Below, one piece after another: positions 36,216 through 44,362 of a stretch of 46,709 nt of DNA. Numbering within the stretch: position 1 is the stretch's first letter; the number at the start of each line of letters is the position of its first letter. The DNA comes from Candidatus Sulfopaludibacter sp. SbA3 (lineage in GTDB: Bacteria; Pseudomonadota; Alphaproteobacteria; Caulobacterales; Hyphomonadaceae). Position numbers and translations under genes: made by a program. The stretch covers positions 1 through 46,709 of the forward strand of contig CAMDAC010000024.1 of NCBI GenBank assembly GCA_945888325.1, in the 5' to 3' direction. Under the pieces are notes generated by a model. That model was not told the DNA's origin, ran no database searches, and saw nothing but the letters and a program-made list of their open reading frames with translations.

Positions 36216-36809
36216 ATGATGAATATCATGAACCGCGTGCGCCTGTATCACGCGCTGCTCGCCATCCTCGCCATCGCGGCCTACCTCACCGGTGAGATTG
36301 ATCCTGTACATGCCTGGCTTGGCTATGGCGTCTCAACCGTGATTGTGCTGCGGCTCCTCTGGGCTCTGGGCGGTGAGCGCCAGGTGGGTCTGATGCTGTT
36401 CTATCCCAATTTCGAAGGCCTGAAGCTGAAGGGCGCTGCCACCCATCCGGCGATCAGCCGTGTACTGATGCTCGGCATAGCGCTCTGCCTGCTGACGGTA
36501 ACCGGCACCGGCATCGCCATGGACCAGGGCCGCTCGATTGGCCTTGGCTCCGCCGCCGAAAGAACCTCTACACAATCCCCGGCCGAACCTCGCTATGCGG
36601 ACGAAGGCGAAGACGACGAACACGAAGGGGAAGAACACGGCGAGGAAGGCCCGCTGTCGGAAATCCACGAACTGGCCGGAAACCTCCTGCTCGCTTTTGT
36701 CGGCATGCACGTGACTTATCTGCTGCTGTTCAAACGCCCGCTGGCGAAGTTCATGCTGTTCCTGCCGCGTACCGGCAAGAAAAAACCGGTGCCGCCTACT
36801 TCAACTTGA
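36216..36809 (+). CDS. Cytochrome b561-like membrane protein
   Basis: About 197 residues from the ATG pair at 36216/36219; the frame is open from an earlier ATG at 36099 that would add an unlikely 39-residue Arg-rich leader. Four hydrophobic segments are visible, with His in RLYHALLAIL, HAWLGYG, the later HELAGNLLLAFVGMHVTYLLL and nearby positions that fit bis-His haem ligation in b561-type cytochromes. Between helices 3 and 4 lies an acidic, His-containing insert (ADEGEDDEHEGEEHGEEG), unusual for the family and perhaps metal-binding. It would mediate electron transfer in the inner membrane. The 3' end overlaps the convergent cdd gene by 14 bp. Confidence 0.82.
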   Translation: MMNIMNRVRLYHALLAILAIAAYLTGEIDPVHAWLGYGVSTVIVLRLLWALGGERQVGLMLFYPNFEGLKLKGAATHPAISRVLMLGIALCLLTVTGTGIAMDQGRSIGLGSAAERTSTQSPAEPRYADEGEDDEHEGEEHGEEGPLSEIHELAGNLLLAFVGMHVTYLLLFKRPLAKFMLFLPRTGKKKPVPPTST

Positions 36810-37188
36810 AGGCATGCGGCAGAAGCTCGCTCAGACGGTAATGGGCCTCCGCGCCTTCCGGGGTGAAGCACATGACGTCGAGGTCACTGCCGAATTCCGC
36901 CAGTACCTGCCGGCAGATGCCGCAGGGGGTGCCGGAGTCTTCTCCGTTCGTTGCCACGGCGACGGCCCGGAACTGACGGTAGCCCTGCGCGACTGCCGCG
37001 AACACGGCGCTCCGCTCGGCGCAGCAGGTCGCCCCGAAGGTGGCGTTCTCGACATTGCAACCGGTCACGATCTCGCCGCCCGCCGTCAGCAGCGCGGCGC
37101 CGACCCGGTAGTTCGAGTACGGTACATAGGCCCGGGCCTGCACTTCCAGAGCGGCAGCTTTGAGAGCGGGCCAGTCGACCACGCTCAC
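36796..37188 (-). CDS. cdd: Cytidine deaminase
   Basis: 130 residues, the homotetrameric type. The catalytic CAE (Cys56, Glu58) lies in GATCCAERSAVF and the second zinc pair in PCGICRQVL (Cys89, Cys92); GCNVENATFG is the substrate-binding block. It converts cytidine and deoxycytidine to uridine and deoxyuridine in pyrimidine salvage. The start overlaps the amn stop by 4 bases (37185-37188), so both are made from one transcript. Confidence 0.95.
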   Translation of the reverse strand: MSVVDWPALKAAALEVQARAYVPYSNYRVGAALLTAGGEIVTGCNVENATFGATCCAERSAVFAAVAQGYRQFRAVAVATNGEDSGTPCGICRQVLAEFGSDLDVMCFTPEGAEAHYRLSELLPHAFKLK

Positions 37189-38645
37189 CGGAAAGGCGGC
37201 TCATCGAACGCGCGCAGCTTGCGGCTGTGGAGGCTTGCGCCGCCATCGACGGAGAGGCGCTCGAGCGTTTCGATCCCGATACGGATGTGTTCGCTGATCG
37301 CGCGTTCGTAGAAGCGGTTTGCGGCGCCGGGCAGCTTGATTTCGCCGTGCAGCGGCTTGTCGGAGACGCACAGCAGCGTGCCGTAGGGCACGCGCAAGCG
37401 GAAGCCGTTGGCGGCGATGGTGGCGCTTTCCATGTCGATGGCGACCGCCCGGCTCTTGTTGAACCGGCGAGCCGAGGCGGTGAAGCGCAGCTCCCAGTTG
37501 CGGTCGTCGGTGGTGACCACCGTGCCGGTGCGCAGGCGTTTCTTCAGCGCGTCGCCCTGCTCGCCGGTCACGGCGGCTGCGGCGGCCGCGAGTGCGACCT
37601 GGACTTCGGCAATCGGCGGCACCGGAATTTCCGGCGGCAGCACGCTGTCGAGCACATGGTCTTCGCGCAGGTAGGCGTGGGCGAGCACATAATCGCCGAT
37701 CTGCTGCGAATGGCGCAGGCCGCCGCAATGGCCGACCATCAGCCAGACCTGCGGGCGCAGGACGGCGAGGTGGTCAGTGATCGTTTTCGCATTTGACGGG
37801 CCGACGCCGATGTTCACCAGAGTGATGCCGGCGCCGTCCTTGGCGCGCAGGTGGTAGGCGGGCATCTGGAACCGCCGCCAGGGTGAGGCCTCGATGGCGG
37901 CGCGGCTGTCGACTTCCGGCTTCGAAATCTCGAGCCCTCCGGGTACGGACAGGGATTCGTAGCGCGTGTGGCCGCCGAGCTGGGTCAGCGCCCAGTCACA
38001 GAACGCATCGACATAGCGGTGATAGTTCGTGAACAGGACATAGTGCTGGAAATGCTCGACCGGCGTGCCGGTATAGTGCTGCAGGCGCTTCAGCGAGAAG
38101 TCCACGCGCTGCGCATCGAACAGCGCCAGCGGGCGCTCGTCGAAGGGCTCGAACAGTTCGCCGTCGGCAATCTCGTCGCCGATCTGCGTCAGCTTCGGCG
38201 AGGGGAACCAGCGCACGAGTTCTGCTGGGGCGATCTCCTCGAGACCGGCCGCCTGGGAGGGATCCCAGACATAGGCATAGGGGATTTCGGACTTCGACCG
38301 CTCGACGTAGACGTCCACGTCATAGTCGCGCAGCAGCGGGGTCAGTTGCTCGATCAGGTAGGCCCGGAAGAATTCCGGCCGCGTGACGGTCGTCACGTAG
38401 ATGCCCGCCTCGCTCATCTTCCCGAAGGCCCGGGAAATCGGCGGCGGGGGGCCGTCCGGATCATAGACGAGGCGGATCTGCGGATAGCAGAACGCGCCCC
38501 CGGAACGGGCTTCACCATCTGGCGGGGTGCCGTCGTGGAGGAACCGGTTGAGAGCTTCGGAAAGGGCGGAAACGGCTTCGGCGTAGAGCGCTTCCAGCGC
38601 ATCCACGATAGCCTTCGCTGAGGTATGTTTCGACATGGCACCCAT
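37185..38645 (-). CDS. amn: AMP nucleosidase
   Basis: 486 residues, the normal length for Amn. The N-terminal regulatory domain (about 1-170) is followed by a nucleoside-phosphorylase-like catalytic domain with VNIGVGPSNAKTITDH, WLMVGHCGGLRHSQQIGDYVLAHAY, AIDMESATIAANG and VSDKPLHGEIKLPG. It hydrolyses AMP to adenine and ribose-5-phosphate, adjusting adenylate pools. The ATG at 38636 is an alternative start; neither has a clear ribosome site. It is co-transcribed with cdd, forming a two-gene nucleotide salvage unit. Confidence 0.94.
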   Translation of the reverse strand: MGAMSKHTSAKAIVDALEALYAEAVSALSEALNRFLHDGTPPDGEARSGGAFCYPQIRLVYDPDGPPPPISRAFGKMSEAGIYVTTVTRPEFFRAYLIEQLTPLLRDYDVDVYVERSKSEIPYAYVWDPSQAAGLEEIAPAELVRWFPSPKLTQIGDEIADGELFEPFDERPLALFDAQRVDFSLKRLQHYTGTPVEHFQHYVLFTNYHRYVDAFCDWALTQLGGHTRYESLSVPGGLEISKPEVDSRAAIEASPWRRFQMPAYHLRAKDGAGITLVNIGVGPSNAKTITDHLAVLRPQVWLMVGHCGGLRHSQQIGDYVLAHAYLREDHVLDSVLPPEIPVPPIAEVQVALAAAAAAVTGEQGDALKKRLRTGTVVTTDDRNWELRFTASARRFNKSRAVAIDMESATIAANGFRLRVPYGTLLCVSDKPLHGEIKLPGAANRFYERAISEHIRIGIETLERLSVDGGASLHSRKLRAFDEPPFR

Positions 38646-39017
38646 TGGCGCGGGTTTGGGGGGAAGTCAATTGGGGGGCGTTCTTCGTACCTTCCCTGCA
38701 GGCGCAAAAGGGGTGTTGGGTCACCCCAACAGCCGCGCAGCCAGACGAGGCGGAGTTGACGGAGGGCGCGTTCGCTGCCGGGGCGAAGGCGCGGCGGGGT
38801 TCGGGGGGTCATGTCAGGTGTTTTCATGGGCGGGAGCATACCCCCGGCGCGTAGCCAGCAGGATACGCGTGGTGATTTCCCCGGTGGCGGCTGGGAGCCC
38901 TGTAGGCACAAGGACGTTTCTACGCGCAGGGACGGCACGCGGCTGAACTGTCGTTAACTTGACAGAATTTGCCGGCACACCGTGTTCTCTGGAAAACGGA
39001 CCACACAGGGGAATGCC
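38646..39017. other. 372-bp intergenic region
   Basis: Between divergent amn and a lipoprotein gene. I see no coding region with good support, only a 7-bp hairpin (TGTTGGG-TCAC-CCCAACA, near 38713-38730) without a T-run, and the candidate promoter noted separately. A short plus-strand frame through it has low-complexity translation. Confidence 0.6.
38959..38988 (+). promoter_or_regulatory. Candidate promoter of the lipoprotein pair
   Basis: A perfect -35 hexamer TTGACA lies at 38959-38964. The best -10 candidate is weak (TGTTCT at 38983-38988, spacing 18). It sits 30 bp upstream of the start at 39018, a plausible leader length, and points at the two coupled lipoprotein genes. Confidence 0.4.
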
Positions 39018-39545
39018 ATGACCAGACCAAGTTTCGCGCTCGCAGCGGCGGCGTCCGTCATCGTTCTGGCGGGGTGCCAGAGCGCGCCGGCGGAAACCGC
39101 AAGCGCTGCGGCCCCGGCCGCGTCCGAGGCGCCCGTGCAGGTGACGGCGGGAGAGACCGTGCGTGTTGAAACCGTTGTTCAGGAGGCCCCGCCCGCGGCG
39201 AAACCGGAAGCTTGCGCCGTGCTGGACAGCCGCGACTGGGCGGCCTGGATCAACAAGATGCCGGGGCCGGCTGCGGTGGCGACGATCCATGTGACCGGCA
39301 AGGTCGATGTGCGCACGGGCGGCTATACGTTCAGCTGGGAAGAAGGGCCGATGGACCGCTCGGCGGTGCCGGCGCTGCGGCTGAAGCTGGCGCCGAAGGC
39401 GCCGGACGGGATGGCGACGATGGCGATCACGACCGAAGAGGTGAAGTATCAGGCGCCGGCGCTGTCGAGCGGGTATAGCCGGGTGGTGATCGGGTGCGGC
39501 GGCACAACGCTGGGCGAGATCACCGAGATGATGGACGTGTACTGA
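39018..39545 (+). CDS. Small lipoprotein of unknown function
   Basis: 175 residues from the ATG at 39018, preceded by AGGGGA; an earlier in-frame ATG at 38982 lacks a ribosome site. The lipobox is LAGC with acylated Cys20, followed by an Ala/Glu/Pro-rich tether (21-70). The C-terminal domain (CAVLDSRDWAAWINKMPGPA to GGTTLGEITEMMDVY) is compact, with repeated short strands; I do not recognise it. Its stop overlaps the next start as TGATG (39543-39547), so the two lipoproteins are probably produced together. Confidence 0.75.
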   Translation: MTRPSFALAAAASVIVLAGCQSAPAETASAAAPAASEAPVQVTAGETVRVETVVQEAPPAAKPEACAVLDSRDWAAWINKMPGPAAVATIHVTGKVDVRTGGYTFSWEEGPMDRSAVPALRLKLAPKAPDGMATMAITTEEVKYQAPALSSGYSRVVIGCGGTTLGEITEMMDVY

Positions 39546-40279
39546 TGCAGTTTGCGCGGATTGTGGCGGGCGTGGGCGTGATGGCGCTTGCGGCGTGTAC
39601 GCCGGAGGCCCCGGCGGCGGCGCCCGTGGCCGAGGAAGTGGAGACGCCGTTTGGTCCGGGGCCGGAGCAAACGGACGGCGAGGCGTTTGATGCGACCGTC
39701 AGCGGCGCGGCGACCTGGAGCGGGATCGACGTGCCGGAGACGGCGCGGCTGATCATCGAGGTGCGCGATGTGACGCGGACGGACGAGAGCGCGACGTTGG
39801 TGCTGAAGGAGGAATTTCCAGTGTCCGGCGGCGCGCCTGCCGCGTTCTCGGGTACGGTTTCGAAGTTTGACCTGATCCCCGGCGGCAATCTCGTGCTGCG
39901 GGCGCGGGTGCAGGATGGCTATGCGATTCTGCTCGCCTCGGACGGCGATATCGACATTGCCGACAGTGGCGAGACGGGGGGACTGGACGTGGCGTTGTTT
40001 AATCCGGAAGACCTGGCGCGCGGGACGCCTCGCAAGATGATCACGCCGGAAGGCACGGCGTATGCATGCGGCGGGGAGGCGCTGACCATCGCGCTAGAAG
40101 CCGGCGCGGCGTATGTGATCTTCGCAGATGGCACCGCCGTGGAGCTGGACAAGTTGAACGAAGTCGTGGGCGGGGCGGCGCAGTTCTCCAACGGGCGGTT
40201 CGTGGTGGAGCAGACCGGCAGCGGCCTGCGTTTCGGGCGCGGGCGTGCGATGCCGACGGCGTGTATTGAGGCGGGCTGA
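39545..40279 (+). CDS. Lipoprotein with YbaY-like and MliC-like domains
   Basis: 244 residues starting at the overlap ATG. Lipobox LAAC, acylated Cys18. Residues about 47-152 fit the YbaY (PF09619) fold: SGIDVPETARLIIEVRDVT, PAAFSGTVSKFDLIPGGNLVLRARVQ. Residues about 170-242 match MliC/PliC inhibitors of C-type lysozyme: YACGGEALTIALEAG, DGTAVELDKL, AAQFSNGRFVVEQTGSGLRFG, with Cys175 and Cys240 placed as the usual disulfide pair. It may protect the wall from host or competitor lysozyme at the outer membrane, while the YbaY part's role is unknown. The fusion was inferred by eye; each half alone is moderately convincing. Confidence 0.8.
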   Translation: MQFARIVAGVGVMALAACTPEAPAAAPVAEEVETPFGPGPEQTDGEAFDATVSGAATWSGIDVPETARLIIEVRDVTRTDESATLVLKEEFPVSGGAPAAFSGTVSKFDLIPGGNLVLRARVQDGYAILLASDGDIDIADSGETGGLDVALFNPEDLARGTPRKMITPEGTAYACGGEALTIALEAGAAYVIFADGTAVELDKLNEVVGGAAQFSNGRFVVEQTGSGLRFGRGRAMPTACIEAG

Positions 40280-40357
40280 CGGGCTTCTTTTTTCCGTGGA
40301 CTGATGGAAGGGAGCAGGCCCGCAATGGCCCCTCCCCTCCGCCAGGCGTCTCCGGCC

Positions 40358-42712
40358 TCAGAACCGCGCCCGGAGCGTGACGCCGTATGTGCGTGGGTCG
40401 CCCGGCTGGCCGACATACAGGCCGGAGTTGCCGGGCTGGGCGGCTAGGAGTTCGAAATACTCTTCGTCCAGAAGGTTTTTGCCCCAGAGGAACACATCCC
40501 AGCCATTGACGCTCCGGAAGCCGATGCGGCCGTTGAGGGTCGTGTAGCCGTCGACGGTCAGGAAGGCGGATTCGGTCGGGCTGGAGGAGAAGTCCGAGCG
40601 GTAGAAGGCGTCCACCGCCGTGAAGTATTCGCCGTCGCGGCCGAGGAAGCCGCCGTCCTGCGTGACTTCGCCGCCGACCGAGGCCGCCCATTCAGAGATA
40701 CCCGGCAGACGCGTGCCGGAGATGTCCACAGCTTGGGGGCCGCCGGTGTTTTCGAGGGCGGGCGGGGCATCCGGGAAGGAGATGTACGTGCCATCGGTCC
40801 AGGCGAGCGAGGCATAGGTGGAGAAATTGTCCGAGACCTGCGCGCGGCCATCGAACTCAAAACCCCGTACACGGACCTTTTCGGCATTGGCGAGGTAGCC
40901 GCGCAGCACGCCGATCTGGGCGTTGACGACGCCGACCTGGTAGTCCTCGATTTCGGTGTCATAGGCGGTGAGGTTCGCCGTGAAGCCGTCGAACGGGGTG
41001 GTCTTGAGGCCGAACTCGATATGGCGAACGTCTTCAGGCTTGACGGTGGCCAGCTCGATCGCCGGCGCTCCAGCTGTGTTGGTCGGAATGCCGCTGAGGT
41101 TCAGGCCGACGGGTTTGAAAGCGGTGGCGTAGGTAGCGTAGAGATTGACGCGCGGGGTGGCCTCATAAGCGGCCGTGATCTGGCCGGAGATGTTCGTATC
41201 ATCCGCGCTTGCAGTATAGGCGAGCGGGGCGAGGATCGAGCGTTGCAGGGCAATCAGGGCAGGATTGGTGGTCTGCAAGCCACCGAAGACCTGCGCGTCG
41301 TAGTCCACGCTCTTCTCGTCATAGTTCAGGCGCAGGCCCGGCAGCAGGCGGAGCTTGTCGGTGACCTGCCATTCGAGCTGGCCGAACAGCGCGGCACTGG
41401 TGTTGTCGGACTGGATGTCCGAGGTCTGACCATATCCGTCGAGCAGGCCGGGCGTCAGCGCCGCGGCGGTTGGCGCGAGCAGCCAGCGGGCGGCGGCGGA
41501 GCCCTGCACCTGGTTGCCGGTGGAATTGATCTCCTGCGAGAAGGCGAAGGCGCCGAGGACGAAGCTGAGATCCTCACTGACATCGCCGGCGTAGCGCAAC
41601 TCCTGCGTCCACTGGGTCTGCTCGGAGGGGTTGGCGGAGACGGTGGTGATCGGCAGGCCGAGGAAGTCCCGGTCGTTGGACGGGCCCCAGTTCCAGAGAC
41701 GCCAGGCAGTGATCGAGGTCAGCGTGCCGGGGCCGATCTCCCAGTTCGCGGTCAGCGAGGCGCCGCCGAAATCCTGGTGGGACTGGTGATTGGTGTCGGC
41801 ATCGGTGAGCCGGTCGAAGGCATTGAAGCTGGGCGGGGCGTAGCCGAAGAAGGCGGCGAGCGCGGGATACTCGCGGTTGTCGGCGCGCAGGGTGGGCGCG
41901 ACGCCGGCGGGGACTAGGGCGTAGCCGTTCGGGCGCTGGCGCGTCGAGTCGGCGGCGAGGATGACTTCCAGCGTGTCAGTGACATTGAACAGGAGCTGGC
42001 CGCGGACGCCGAGATTGTTCAGGTCGTTGATGTCGTTCTGTTCGGTGACGTTATAGAGCGTACCATCGCGCTGGGTGCCGGAGAAGGAGAGCTTGCCGGC
42101 AATCTTGTCCGTGATCGGACCAGTTATGGACGCCTTGGCCTGGATGTAGCCGAGATTGCCATAGGTCAGCTCAAACTCGGATTCCGGCGTGAAGGACGGC
42201 TTCTTCGTCGTGATGTTGATGGCGCCGGCGGTGGTGTTCTTGCCGAATAGGGTGCCTTGCGGGCCGCGCAGGACCTCGATCTGCGAGACGTCGATGAAGT
42301 CCAGCGTGGTGGCGGCGGGGCGGGCGAGGAAGACACCGTCGACATAGAGGCCGACACCGGCATCGAGGCCGTCATTGGTGAGGCCGTAGGGGGCGCCAAG
42401 ACCGCGGATATTGATCGAGGTGTTGCGGGGATTGGTGGAGTAGAATTGCAGGGTCGGCACGATCTCGCGCAGGCGCCCGACGTTGAAGGCGCCGGATTCG
42501 GCGATGAAATCCTCGGTAAGCACCGAGACCGGGATCGGCACGTCCTGCAGGTCCTCGGAGACCCGGCGGGCGGTGACGGTGATCGTCTCGCGGCGCAGTT
42601 CCGTCTCTTCCGGCGGGGAGGACGCGTCCGGCAAGGGAGCGGACTGCGCCGCGGCGACCGGCGCGAGCGCGCCGAGGGCAATAACAAGGAAAGCATGGTG
42701 AGGGGTAAGCAT
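40358..42712 (-). CDS. TonB-dependent outer-membrane receptor
   Basis: 784 residues. A signal peptide (cleavage near AAAQS) leads to a TonB box (ETITVTA) and a plug domain (VPIPVSVLTEDFIAESGAFNVGRLREIVPTL, INIRGLG, GLYVDGVFLARPA, FIDVSQIEVLRGPQGTLFGKNTTAGAINI). The 22-strand barrel follows, ending in the usual aromatic C terminus (TLRARF). It imports a siderophore, vitamin, sugar or similar compound using TonB energy; the plug gives no specific clue. It diverges from the Rrf2 regulator across 193 AT-rich bp containing palindromes, which suggests regulation of the receptor by that protein. Confidence 0.95.
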   Translation of the reverse strand: MLTPHHAFLVIALGALAPVAAAQSAPLPDASSPPEETELRRETITVTARRVSEDLQDVPIPVSVLTEDFIAESGAFNVGRLREIVPTLQFYSTNPRNTSINIRGLGAPYGLTNDGLDAGVGLYVDGVFLARPAATTLDFIDVSQIEVLRGPQGTLFGKNTTAGAINITTKKPSFTPESEFELTYGNLGYIQAKASITGPITDKIAGKLSFSGTQRDGTLYNVTEQNDINDLNNLGVRGQLLFNVTDTLEVILAADSTRQRPNGYALVPAGVAPTLRADNREYPALAAFFGYAPPSFNAFDRLTDADTNHQSHQDFGGASLTANWEIGPGTLTSITAWRLWNWGPSNDRDFLGLPITTVSANPSEQTQWTQELRYAGDVSEDLSFVLGAFAFSQEINSTGNQVQGSAAARWLLAPTAAALTPGLLDGYGQTSDIQSDNTSAALFGQLEWQVTDKLRLLPGLRLNYDEKSVDYDAQVFGGLQTTNPALIALQRSILAPLAYTASADDTNISGQITAAYEATPRVNLYATYATAFKPVGLNLSGIPTNTAGAPAIELATVKPEDVRHIEFGLKTTPFDGFTANLTAYDTEIEDYQVGVVNAQIGVLRGYLANAEKVRVRGFEFDGRAQVSDNFSTYASLAWTDGTYISFPDAPPALENTGGPQAVDISGTRLPGISEWAASVGGEVTQDGGFLGRDGEYFTAVDAFYRSDFSSSPTESAFLTVDGYTTLNGRIGFRSVNGWDVFLWGKNLLDEEYFELLAAQPGNSGLYVGQPGDPRTYGVTLRARF

Positions 42713-42788
42713 GGACGACTCCTGATCGGGCGCCCTTTATGTCTACCTATTTTGTCGTGTTTAAAAGTTAGAATTTTGAAACCGTGCG

Positions 42789-42802
42789 TTTAGGCGCCTA
42801 AA
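42789..42802. promoter_or_regulatory. 14-bp perfect palindrome (candidate operator)
   Basis: TTTAGGCGCCTAAA reads the same on both strands. It lies in the AT-rich gap between the divergent TonB-receptor and Rrf2 genes, 77 bp upstream of the receptor start, a position suited to a regulator-binding site. The binding protein is not known. Confidence 0.5.
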
Positions 42803-42876
42803 TGATGGAAGTATTGCAATTTAAATCAGGCTTTTAACCCGACTGAATTAGTATGCTTGTTAGAATATTTGAACTC

Positions 42877-42893
42877 TGGCACAGGGAGTGCCA
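42877..42893 (+). promoter_or_regulatory. Inverted repeat before Rrf2 start (candidate operator)
   Basis: TGGCAC and GTGCCA are perfect complements separated by AGGGA. The right arm ends one base before the AAGGAG ribosome site (42895-42900) of the Rrf2 gene, so binding or hairpin formation here would affect expression of that gene; it suits autoregulation. Confidence 0.45.
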
Positions 42894-42905
42894 CAAGGAG
42901 TCGGG

Positions 42906-43346
42906 ATGATTTCGCAAAAATCCAAATACGCCTTGCGCGCCCTTCTGGCCCTCGCCGCGCGGCCGGGCGGCGAGCCCATGCTGATCAGCGAGATTGCCGA
43001 GCAGGAAGTGATCCCGCGCAAGTTCCTGGAGCAGATCCTGCTGGACCTGAAGCGGGCAGGCCTGGTCGCCAGCCGGCGCGGCAAGGCGGGCGGATACCTG
43101 CTGCTGCGGCGCGCCGAGACGGTGACCTTCGGCGAAGTGCTCCGCCTGATCGACGGGCCGCTGGCTCCCCTGCCCTGCCTCTCCAAGATGGCCTACCGGC
43201 GGTGCGGCGACTGCGCCAACGAGAATGCCTGCAAGCTGCGCAAGGTGTTCGCGCGGGTGGCGGATGCGACGCGCGACATCCTGGATACGACGACGCTGGC
43301 GGACGTGCTGCAAGGCGGCGTGAAAAGCCTGCCGGTGGAGATCTGA
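42906..43346 (+). CDS. Rrf2-family transcriptional regulator
   Basis: 146 residues from the ATG at 42906, with AAGGAG five bases upstream. The winged helix (ISQKSKYALRALLALA, LISEIAEQEVIPRKFLEQIL, KRAGLVASRRGKAGGYLLLR) is followed by four cysteines in the effector region (Cys91, Cys100, Cys103, Cys109; PCLSKMAYRRCGDCANENACK), a pattern suited to an iron-sulfur cluster as in IscR/NsrR/RirA. It probably senses iron, redox or nitric oxide. It is divergent from the TonB receptor, making iron-linked control of that receptor plausible; IscR itself is usually beside isc/suf genes, which are absent. Confidence 0.9.
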   Translation: MISQKSKYALRALLALAARPGGEPMLISEIAEQEVIPRKFLEQILLDLKRAGLVASRRGKAGGYLLLRRAETVTFGEVLRLIDGPLAPLPCLSKMAYRRCGDCANENACKLRKVFARVADATRDILDTTTLADVLQGGVKSLPVEI

Positions 43347-43356
43347 CGGCGGACGG

Positions 43357-44097
43357 CTAGCCAGCCGGCGCGGTCTCGCTGACGGGTTCGGACAGGATGA
43401 AGCCGTCTTCGCCGTAGACGGCGAGCTGGGTTAGGCGTGGCAGGTCCAGCACGTCGATGCGGCTGCGGCCGCGGGAGATCAGGCCGGCTTTCTCGAGATG
43501 TTGCAGCAGGCGGTTGGTCCACTGGCGCGACGCCATGATGGAAAGCGCGATCTGGTCCTGCGTGATCGGCGAGATGGTGCGCGAGATGACGCGTTCGCCC
43601 TGCGCATTCGAGGCGAGGTCCACCAGCCGCCGGGCGAGGCGCTGCACCGGAGTGAAGGCGAGGTGTTCGATCATGTGCGAGTAGACCGCGCGCAGGGTTG
43701 CGATTTCCGGCGCGACCATGTGCGAGAGGGCGTCCACGTCGTTCATGAAGATGCGGCGCACGGCGGCAAGCGGCAGGTGGAGCACTTCGCAGGGCTGGCT
43801 GGCGACGACGTTGAACGTGTAGTTCTGGCCGTCGAGGCAGGCGAGGAAGCCGATCCAGTTCCCCGGGCGGTGGACGCCGACTAGGATGTCCAGCCCCGCC
43901 AGCGTGGTGCCGACGACCTGGGCCTCGCCGCTTACGATGCCGAAGATGCCGGTGGCGGGATCGCCCTGGCGGAACAGGTGTTTGCCGCGCTTCAGCTTGA
44001 GGCTGACGCAGCTCCGCAGAACTTCGTCCTGCAGATGCTCCGGCAGGCCGGCGAACCAGAGGCCGCGCTTGTGATCGAAGTGTTCCCTGGTCCGCAT
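43357..44097 (-). CDS. Crp/Fnr-family regulator
   Basis: 246 residues from the ATG at 44097; the frame can also start at a TTG 21 bases upstream. The cyclic-nucleotide-binding-like beta roll (LKRGKHLFRQGDPATGIFGIVSGEAQVV) is joined through a dimer helix to a winged helix with ITQDQIALSIMASRQWTNRLLQHLEKAGLISR. The four-cysteine cluster of Fnr is absent, so it is not an oxygen-sensing FNR of the classical type. It converges on the Rrf2 gene with a 10-bp gap. Its ligand and targets are unknown. Confidence 0.9.
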   Translation of the reverse strand: MRTREHFDHKRGLWFAGLPEHLQDEVLRSCVSLKLKRGKHLFRQGDPATGIFGIVSGEAQVVGTTLAGLDILVGVHRPGNWIGFLACLDGQNYTFNVVASQPCEVLHLPLAAVRRIFMNDVDALSHMVAPEIATLRAVYSHMIEHLAFTPVQRLARRLVDLASNAQGERVISRTISPITQDQIALSIMASRQWTNRLLQHLEKAGLISRGRSRIDVLDLPRLTQLAVYGEDGFILSEPVSETAPAG

Positions 44098-44133
44098 GGC
44101 CGGTGCCCTCCCCGGCAACGTTTCTTTCAGAGA

Positions 44134-44161
44134 AAACTAGCTGCTGGATAATCTCTGTCAA
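44134..44161 (-). promoter_or_regulatory. Candidate promoter of the Crp/Fnr gene
   Basis: On the minus strand TTGACA (complement of 44156-44161) is followed after 16 bases by TAGTTT (complement of 44134-44139), about 37 bp before the ATG. The -35 is perfect and the -10 approximate. Confidence 0.4.
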
Positions 44162-44362
44162 TCACACGACACACTGGTTTGCCGCTGAACGTAAGATTCG
44201 CTGCGAGGCGCGCGGTGGGCCCGGGGCGCCGGCATGGGTTTTTGAAAACCGGCCGCGCAGCCTCTAGACAGAGGGGAAGGCCGGGAAAATGAAGAACCAG
44301 AGAATGACCGCCTCCATCGTTCGCAGGAACTTCATTTTCCCGCTCTTTCGCTGGGCGCGCTG

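Noticed and set aside
42713-42905. Cobalamin or other riboswitch upstream of the TonB receptor
   Set aside because: The leader is AT-rich and short and lacks the B12-box; only palindromes stand out.
44150-44165. FNR box upstream of the Crp/Fnr gene
   Set aside because: TTGAC-AGAG-ATTAT matches only one half-site of the TTGAT-N4-ATCAA consensus.
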